Assembly: GCA_014523685.1 (NCBI GenBank)
Contig: JAATVT010000111.1
Location: forward strand, 1 to 9,095
Reading direction: 5' to 3'
From: Nitrososphaerales archaeon TH5893
GTDB lineage: Archaea > Thermoproteota > Nitrososphaeria > Nitrososphaerales > Nitrososphaeraceae
DNA: 9,095 bases
In this document: positions 5,217-9,095 of the stretch, one piece after another
How the letters are laid out: every line of letters begins with the position of its first letter
Position numbering within the stretch: the stretch's first letter is position 1
Position numbers and translations under genes: made by a program
The notes under the pieces: generated by a model
Told to the model about the DNA's origin: nothing
Seen by the model: the letters and a program-made list of their open reading frames with translations, nothing else
Database searches by the model: none

Positions 5217-6920
5217 CTATTCATTTGATAAATATTTCCTTTTGCCACGGTGATATCGTGCCACGAATATGAGTGCCGAAATTATGACCCCTGCTACTAC
5301 CAGGCTAGACGAAGGGGAAGTGAATTCTGGCACAACTACGTAACCTCTAGCAATACCGCTTCGGGTGGTATCTGGAGAACCCTGGTCGTCTCTAATAATA
5401 CCTTTTACATCGACTTCTATTTGGTAGATTGCATCTGCTGGAAAAGAAACTACCCGTGAGTCAGTAGCATTAATAGCAGTGAGATTGTCCATCCTTAGAA
5501 CTTCGGTTCCGTTAGAATCCAGAATTGACATGTTATATAGAACATTTGCAAGCAGGGGCTCACCAGAAAACGCATCGGAGAAATTTATTTGAACTGTGGA
5601 CTGCCTGCCTGCTTTAAGTTGTTTTGGCTCCCAGGTCACTGTGGCATGTATTCCCCCTGTATCGGTTGTCAGATCTGACGAAGTAGACTGAGTGGTATTT
5701 CCAATTATAGGCATTAAGCTAAATTGCATATAATTAATTCTACTATCGGGGGTGCCACTCGTATTCCCAACAGAGATACTCTTATTGTCATTGACTGCGA
5801 TTGTGCTGGTATTATTATCGGTAGCGGTAGCATTATTGTAACCGTTCTTCGTGGTCAAATTATTAGCCAGATCTAGGATTTGATTCTTATTTATCAAGTA
5901 GTGTATAATGATTGTATCATTTGCAGTGAAAGGATCAATCGCCAATGATCTACCAACAAGAGGTTGATCATTTACCGTTGCTGTAAAAGTTGCTGGAGAA
6001 CTGGAGGCGTTAATGGCTTCTAGAAAGGCGTTAGGAAGTTTAATTTCCTCATGAACAAAAATATTTTGTTCTTGTATTCTTGTAGTATTCCAATCAAATG
6101 GCATGGACCATGAAATATTTTGCGCTTGCGGATTGTAATCAAAGTTTTCAATCTCATCGTAATATGATATTAACGTACTATTGTATGTGCGATCATTGTA
6201 GGTCAAATTATGGTATGTAATATCACCAATACTTAGGTAGGAGTCAAACTTTGGCGCGTTTTCAGGTTTGAATATGTTTCTGACATTATCTATACCGAAA
6301 ATTCTAACCTCGATATGGTAAAGCCCACCATCCGTGAGAATTGGCCCTCTAACGTTCACTGTCCCACCAGGGTCGGCAACAAGGGCACTTAGAAAAGGAT
6401 CTCTGTCACCAAAAAGCTGAACTGGCCCGCTTTCGGTTGGTTCAACTTTTATAGTTAGCAATCCATTTGGTGCCTGAAAAAAGTCACGCAAAAGAGGCCT
6501 GCTATCTGTTGGTGCGTTAGCCTTCCTGATAGTTATCTCGTAAGTTACAAATTTTATTGTTTGATTATTCCTTTCATCATACAAGCGGAATTGAAGAAAG
6601 GCATTTCCTTTACTCTCTGTGGTCAGAATAGGGGGACTAATTTTTACAAAAAGGCTGGCCTGTCTGTCTCCAACTGTAGCGGGGGGAAGATTTTCTGCAG
6701 TAAGACCATCCCCGTAAGCTCTTTGAGATATAAAGTTTCCAACCGTTACTAACAGTATAACCGTTCCTAACAGGCTAACAGATACTATGATTGAAAGAAA
6801 AATCTTCCCAGACACAAAATTCTTAATACTGGGCAACGCTCGTTTTGATATAACTTTGGTGTGAGAATTATGTACGGGGAAAAACAGATAACGTGGATTT
6901 GAGTGTATCACGTGTTTCAC
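5217..6920 (-). CDS. Secreted surface glycoprotein-like protein with PEF-type C-terminal sorting signal
   Basis: This 567-aa exported protein has an N-terminal hydrophobic segment (about residues 40-62) ending near Ala68-Tyr-Gly, consistent with a signal peptide or anchor. The large extracellular region is rich in Asn/Thr/Ser with about 19 Asn-X-Ser/Thr sequons. The C-terminus reads VVPEF (529-533), a helix of about 15 residues (540-554) and a basic tail RYHRGKRK (555-562). That tripartite layout resembles PEF/PEFG-CTERM signals handled by archaeosortase-type enzymes, with Thr where PEFG has Gly. Residues 88-211 and 424-509 look like related beta-sandwich domains. GTG 6920 is preceded by a TATA (6944-6954) that places the start within a few nt; the long 39-residue n-region is odd, and GTG at 6815 (Val36) would give a classical short one. 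Likely cell-envelope; ligand unknown. Confidence 0.82.
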   Translation of the reverse strand: MKHVIHSNPRYLFFPVHNSHTKVISKRALPSIKNFVSGKIFLSIIVSVSLLGTVILLVTVGNFISQRAYGDGLTAENLPPATVGDRQASLFVKISPPILTTESKGNAFLQFRLYDERNNQTIKFVTYEITIRKANAPTDSRPLLRDFFQAPNGLLTIKVEPTESGPVQLFGDRDPFLSALVADPGGTVNVRGPILTDGGLYHIEVRIFGIDNVRNIFKPENAPKFDSYLSIGDITYHNLTYNDRTYNSTLISYYDEIENFDYNPQAQNISWSMPFDWNTTRIQEQNIFVHEEIKLPNAFLEAINASSSPATFTATVNDQPLVGRSLAIDPFTANDTIIIHYLINKNQILDLANNLTTKNGYNNATATDNNTSTIAVNDNKSISVGNTSGTPDSRINYMQFSLMPIIGNTTQSTSSDLTTDTGGIHATVTWEPKQLKAGRQSTVQINFSDAFSGEPLLANVLYNMSILDSNGTEVLRMDNLTAINATDSRVVSFPADAIYQIEVDVKGIIRDDQGSPDTTRSGIARGYVVVPEFTSPSSSLVVAGVIISALIFVARYHRGKRKYLSNE

Positions 6921-6943
6921 TCAGAAACGAGTCAAGTTTGTTG

Positions 6944-6954
6944 CCTATATAATT
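6944..6954 (-). promoter_or_regulatory. TATA box for the surface-protein gene
   Basis: On the minus strand, TAATTATATAGG-like sequence is centred about 29 nt before the GTG at 6920. It predicts a leaderless or nearly leaderless mRNA and favours the GTG at 6920 over the internal GTG at 6815. Confidence 0.4.
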
Positions 6955-7126
6955 ATTTACTCCATTTGACACATTTTAGTCCAACCCATATATTAAATTC
7001 CAATTGATTTCAAATGGAACCATTTTAATCGTGTCTATCAAGCCCTTCTCAATTAACAAGTATTGAATGCCCTCAGTATTATTATACAAATGTTAGATGA
7101 TTCTTGATTATATTTTTTACGATCAA

Positions 7127-8281
7127 CTATGCAGCTACTTGCATGTCTATCGCATCTATGAATTCTTCCAATTTATCCTTTGGCACCATGGCCCCGCATG
7201 CCTTCTTGTGTCCGCCTCCACTCCCACCCATGTTTGAAGCAACCTCATTTACGATTCTGCCAAGATGAACCTTGCATTTATTTGAGGCTCTTATGGAAAT
7301 GACGTAGGAATTTATGTCAGCTTTAAACCGATGGACCATAGCCACAGGCTTCTCAGATATTCCAAGCACGAAATTAACGATAACACTAGCTGACAAATCT
7401 GAAATACTCTGGGTATACGCTACATGCTTCTTGGTAGCAATAGCACCCTGCACTGCTCTGACTCCCTCTGCCACTTTTATAGAATATCGTTCTGCGATAG
7501 CGAATCCGCCTTCAATATCATGAGGATACTTCATCTTAGACAAGATATCAACCACTTTAGAAAGAAATTCGTCATTGTTTTGATTGGACGATATCATATA
7601 TGAGAGGGCAGTAGCTTCTAACATCAAAAATTGTCTGTCCCATCTTGACATCAAAACAGAAGCCCGGGGTCTACATTCCATATAATCGGTTAATGCTGCC
7701 GATGCTGCAAAAAACGCAGCATGTGAATCTAGTTTATGCTTGTACTTGTAGTATATATGAACGGATGTGCATTCTCCTACGGAATGGATAAGAGTAGCAC
7801 CACTTTTTTTCAATTCTTTTCTTATTCCATCGTCAATCTCGTGATGGTCAATATATGTTACCTTAATTCCCTTTGAAATGATATCTTTTACAAGCCCTAC
7901 AAACCTCTCCTGAGTTTTCTTGCTGACTCCTAGGTCGCAAATAAAAAGCCTTTGAGGCTTGCTTTTACGATTACGGTTATCAGTCTTGCTTTCATTTCCA
8001 TTAATTGACAATGAAGAGGCTGCACTCATCTCCTCAGAAGCTGAAGAATAATTTTTAGCATTTTCTAAAGGCGAGGAGTCGGAATCAAACAACTTTGCTG
8101 ATGAACCACGAAAATCTGATGCCATATTTGAGATTTTTTGAAGTTTTGATAGCATATTAGCGTAATCAGTTAGCACAGTTTGAGTTTTTTTGGTCTTAAA
8201 GACTGCTTTTATCAGTGCGGCGGATAAAATACCGTCAACATCCTCCCTATGCGAAAGACAAATAATAGAAGGCATTTCCAA
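7127..8281 (-). CDS. DHH/DHHA1 family phosphoesterase
   Basis: The DHH superfamily hydrolyses phosphodiester bonds in small nucleotides or single-stranded nucleic acid using Mn/Mg. Motif I is SHREDVDGILSAAL (10-23) with His11, Asp14 and Asp16; motif II Asp116 in LFICDLGVS; motif III the namesake Asp145-His146-His147 in YIDHHEID; and ALTDYMECRP carries the fourth Asp. The C-terminal DHHA1 substrate-binding signature GGGHKKACGA is at 355-364. This order fits nanoRNase/RecJ-like enzymes, but the sequence alone cannot separate oligoribonuclease, cyclic-dinucleotide or ssDNA activity. Residues 57-110 are a Ser/Asn/Lys-rich insert between motifs I and II. The frame opens at TTG 8281, but ATG at 8275 (Met3) is an equally good start. 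A TATA lies at 8322-8333. There is no link to a replication gene in the window. Confidence 0.92.
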   Translation of the reverse strand: MEMPSIICLSHREDVDGILSAALIKAVFKTKKTQTVLTDYANMLSKLQKISNMASDFRGSSAKLFDSDSSPLENAKNYSSASEEMSAASSLSINGNESKTDNRNRKSKPQRLFICDLGVSKKTQERFVGLVKDIISKGIKVTYIDHHEIDDGIRKELKKSGATLIHSVGECTSVHIYYKYKHKLDSHAAFFAASAALTDYMECRPRASVLMSRWDRQFLMLEATALSYMISSNQNNDEFLSKVVDILSKMKYPHDIEGGFAIAERYSIKVAEGVRAVQGAIATKKHVAYTQSISDLSASVIVNFVLGISEKPVAMVHRFKADINSYVISIRASNKCKVHLGRIVNEVASNMGGSGGGHKKACGAMVPKDKLEEFIDAIDMQVAA

Positions 8282-8321
8282 CTAAATTCTAAAAATTCCC
8301 AGATAAGTTGAGAAATTAGGT

Positions 8322-8333
8322 GATATATTTTTT
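8322..8333 (-). promoter_or_regulatory. TATA box for the DHH phosphoesterase gene
   Basis: The minus strand reads AAAAAATATATCA here, predicting a start near 8301 and a leader of about 20-26 nt to the TTG/ATG starts. It lies downstream of the rRNA, so the phosphoesterase need not depend on rRNA read-through. Confidence 0.4.
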
Positions 8334-8751
8334 GCTAGGCCTCGCATTATTCTTCCTCTTGAACTGAATTTTGGTCCAAGTACTTGTGGATAGCAAACAT
8401 ACAAAATTTGCAAGGATATGCAAATACATGCGAATACATGAAATGGATTCTTGCCTCAAAGTTAAAGGTGCAATAATTGCGCATCTCAAAATTGCAGAAT
8501 AGACGATTTGAGGTATTAAGGAAGACAACGCAAGATGAACTAGAGTGAAAAAATAAAATACATGGAAAAAAAGCAAATAACTAGAAAGTTCAAACCAGAC
8601 TAAAATAAAAAGCGGGACCGCCATGCATATAACTGATAATAACTCTTCAACCAATTGTGTAGATTTCCAAGGTAACTACTAGCGTTTCCGTTCTTTACGT
8701 ACCAAAGGACCAGACAAAAATCACTAATACCACTACCATAATATTTGGTGG

Positions 8752-8770
8752 CTATCGCAGAAAGCGATAG
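8752..8770 (-). terminator. Perfect 7-bp hairpin just past the 23S 3' end
   Basis: CTATCGC (8752-8758) and GCGATAG (8764-8770) close a five-base loop about 20 nt beyond the rRNA 3' end. A T5 on the minus strand (8720-8716) follows 32 nt later. It could be a terminator, a barrier to 3' trimming, or part of the rRNA processing region. The matching 5' flank is outside the window, so a bulge-helix-bulge processing stem cannot be tested. Confidence 0.45.
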
Positions 8771-8789
8771 TTATTAGTTATGTTGTTCA

Positions 8790-9095
8790 GGTGCCTTGGG
8801 CTATTGGTAATGGCAGGCTGAACACCTCGCCGAAGCTCGATGCGTACACCTCCATCCCATCAACGCTATCTTCTATAGCCGCCCTCCTCCTTTCGGAAGG
8901 ATGTCTTTTCTCGGGAAAGGCTTCCTCCTTAGATGCTTTCAGGAGTTATCCTAAGCAGCTTAGCTGCTCAGCGTGCCCTGTCGGACAGCTGATAGACCAG
9001 AGGCTGCGCTGCCCTGTTCCTCTCGTACTAGGGGCAACTTCCCCTCAGACAACCACGCCCCTGTCAGGCAGAGACCGACCTGTCTCACGACGGTC
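8790..9095 (-). rRNA. rrl: 23S ribosomal RNA, 3' part (5' part beyond window)
   Basis: Read on the minus strand, this contains the sarcin-ricin loop core AGTACGAGAGG (9029-9019), which binds translation factors. It is preceded by the GGTCGGTCTCTGCCTGAC / GGGCGTGGTTGTCTGAGG region of domain V/VI. Later conserved blocks are AAGCATCTAAGGAGGAAGCC and GAAAAGACATCC of domain VI, and the terminal AGATAGCGTTGATGGGATGG segment. The 3' end is placed near 8790 by lining up the last conserved bases with the Escherichia coli 23S end; the exact nucleotide is uncertain by about 10. About 300 nt are present; the 5' end and any linked 16S lie past position 9095. The gene is transcribed toward the DHH gene, on the same strand as it. 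Confidence 0.97.

Larger units (their letters stand above)
8282..8789. other. Spacer between DHH gene and 23S rRNA, no convincing gene
   Basis: A minus-strand frame at 8316-8654 would encode a 112-aa hydrophobic protein, but it starts with TTG, is Leu/Ile/Phe-rich without a clear topology, and ends inside the DHH promoter. I do not accept it as a gene. The spacer holds the DHH promoter, a small tandem repeat (CAAATACATG at 8421-8430 followed by CGAATACATG at 8431-8440), a T5 on the minus strand (8716-8720) and an rRNA-flanking hairpin (8752-8770). No 5S rRNA or tRNA is seen. Confidence 0.55.

Noticed and set aside
8421..8440. Two 10-nt tandem repeats C(A/G)AATACATG
   Set aside because: Only two copies of a short AT-rich unit; likely slippage with no support for function.
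8316..8654. 112-aa hydrophobic minus-strand frame
   Set aside because: TTG start, biased to Leu/Ile/Phe/Ser as expected from AT-rich DNA, no recognisable topology or motif, and its 3' end overlaps the DHH promoter.
1..9095. CRISPR array, insertion sequence or prophage
   Set aside because: No regularly spaced repeats, transposase-like frame, terminal inverted repeats with target duplications, or phage genes are visible.

Overview
The window looks like a chromosomal piece of an AT-rich ammonia-oxidising-type archaeon (Nitrososphaerota/Thaumarchaeota, possibly Nitrososphaerales). The evidence is an archaeal bifunctional fructose-1,6-bisphosphate aldolase/phosphatase, a short archaeal-type triose-phosphate isomerase, archaeal TATA boxes about 26 nt before several starts, GTG/TTG starts with almost no leader, a thaumarchaeal-style secreted protein ending in a PEF + membrane helix + basic tail, and the 3' end of a 23S rRNA. 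The genus cannot be fixed from the sequence alone.

Layout. Positions 75-2711 (+ strand): a small unknown protein (75-380), fructose-bisphosphate aldolase/phosphatase (576-1823) and triose-phosphate isomerase (2001-2711). The last two catalyse consecutive gluconeogenic steps: TIM supplies dihydroxyacetone phosphate, and FBPA/P condenses it with glyceraldehyde-3-phosphate and dephosphorylates the product to fructose-6-phosphate. Each appears to have its own promoter, and an inverted repeat overlaps the aldolase/phosphatase promoter. Positions 2874-3676 (- strand): a small basic winged-helix-like protein and a two-helix membrane protein with a C-terminal zinc ribbon, convergent with tpiA across a hairpin and a T-tract terminator.

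Positions 3677-4553 form a gap of about 880 bases without a convincing gene. It holds several TATA-like boxes followed at plausible distance by RNA structure. The best candidate is a predicted three-way junction at 4330-4407, containing a 13-bp hairpin capped by GAAA and followed by a U-rich tract. Others are a pair of mutually exclusive stems at 4210-4282 and a nested hairpin at 3909-3964 that overlaps a leaderless 17-codon ORF. This gap is the part of the window most likely to hold something undescribed.

Positions 4554-8281 (- strand): an unrecognised 166-aa protein, a 567-aa surface glycoprotein-like protein with duplicated beta-sandwich-like domains, and a DHH/DHHA1 phosphoesterase with a Ser-rich insert. 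Positions 8282-8789 hold a promoter for the DHH gene and the 3' flank of the rRNA, with no 5S rRNA seen. From about 8790 to the window end lies the 3' part of 23S rRNA on the - strand, cut by the window edge.
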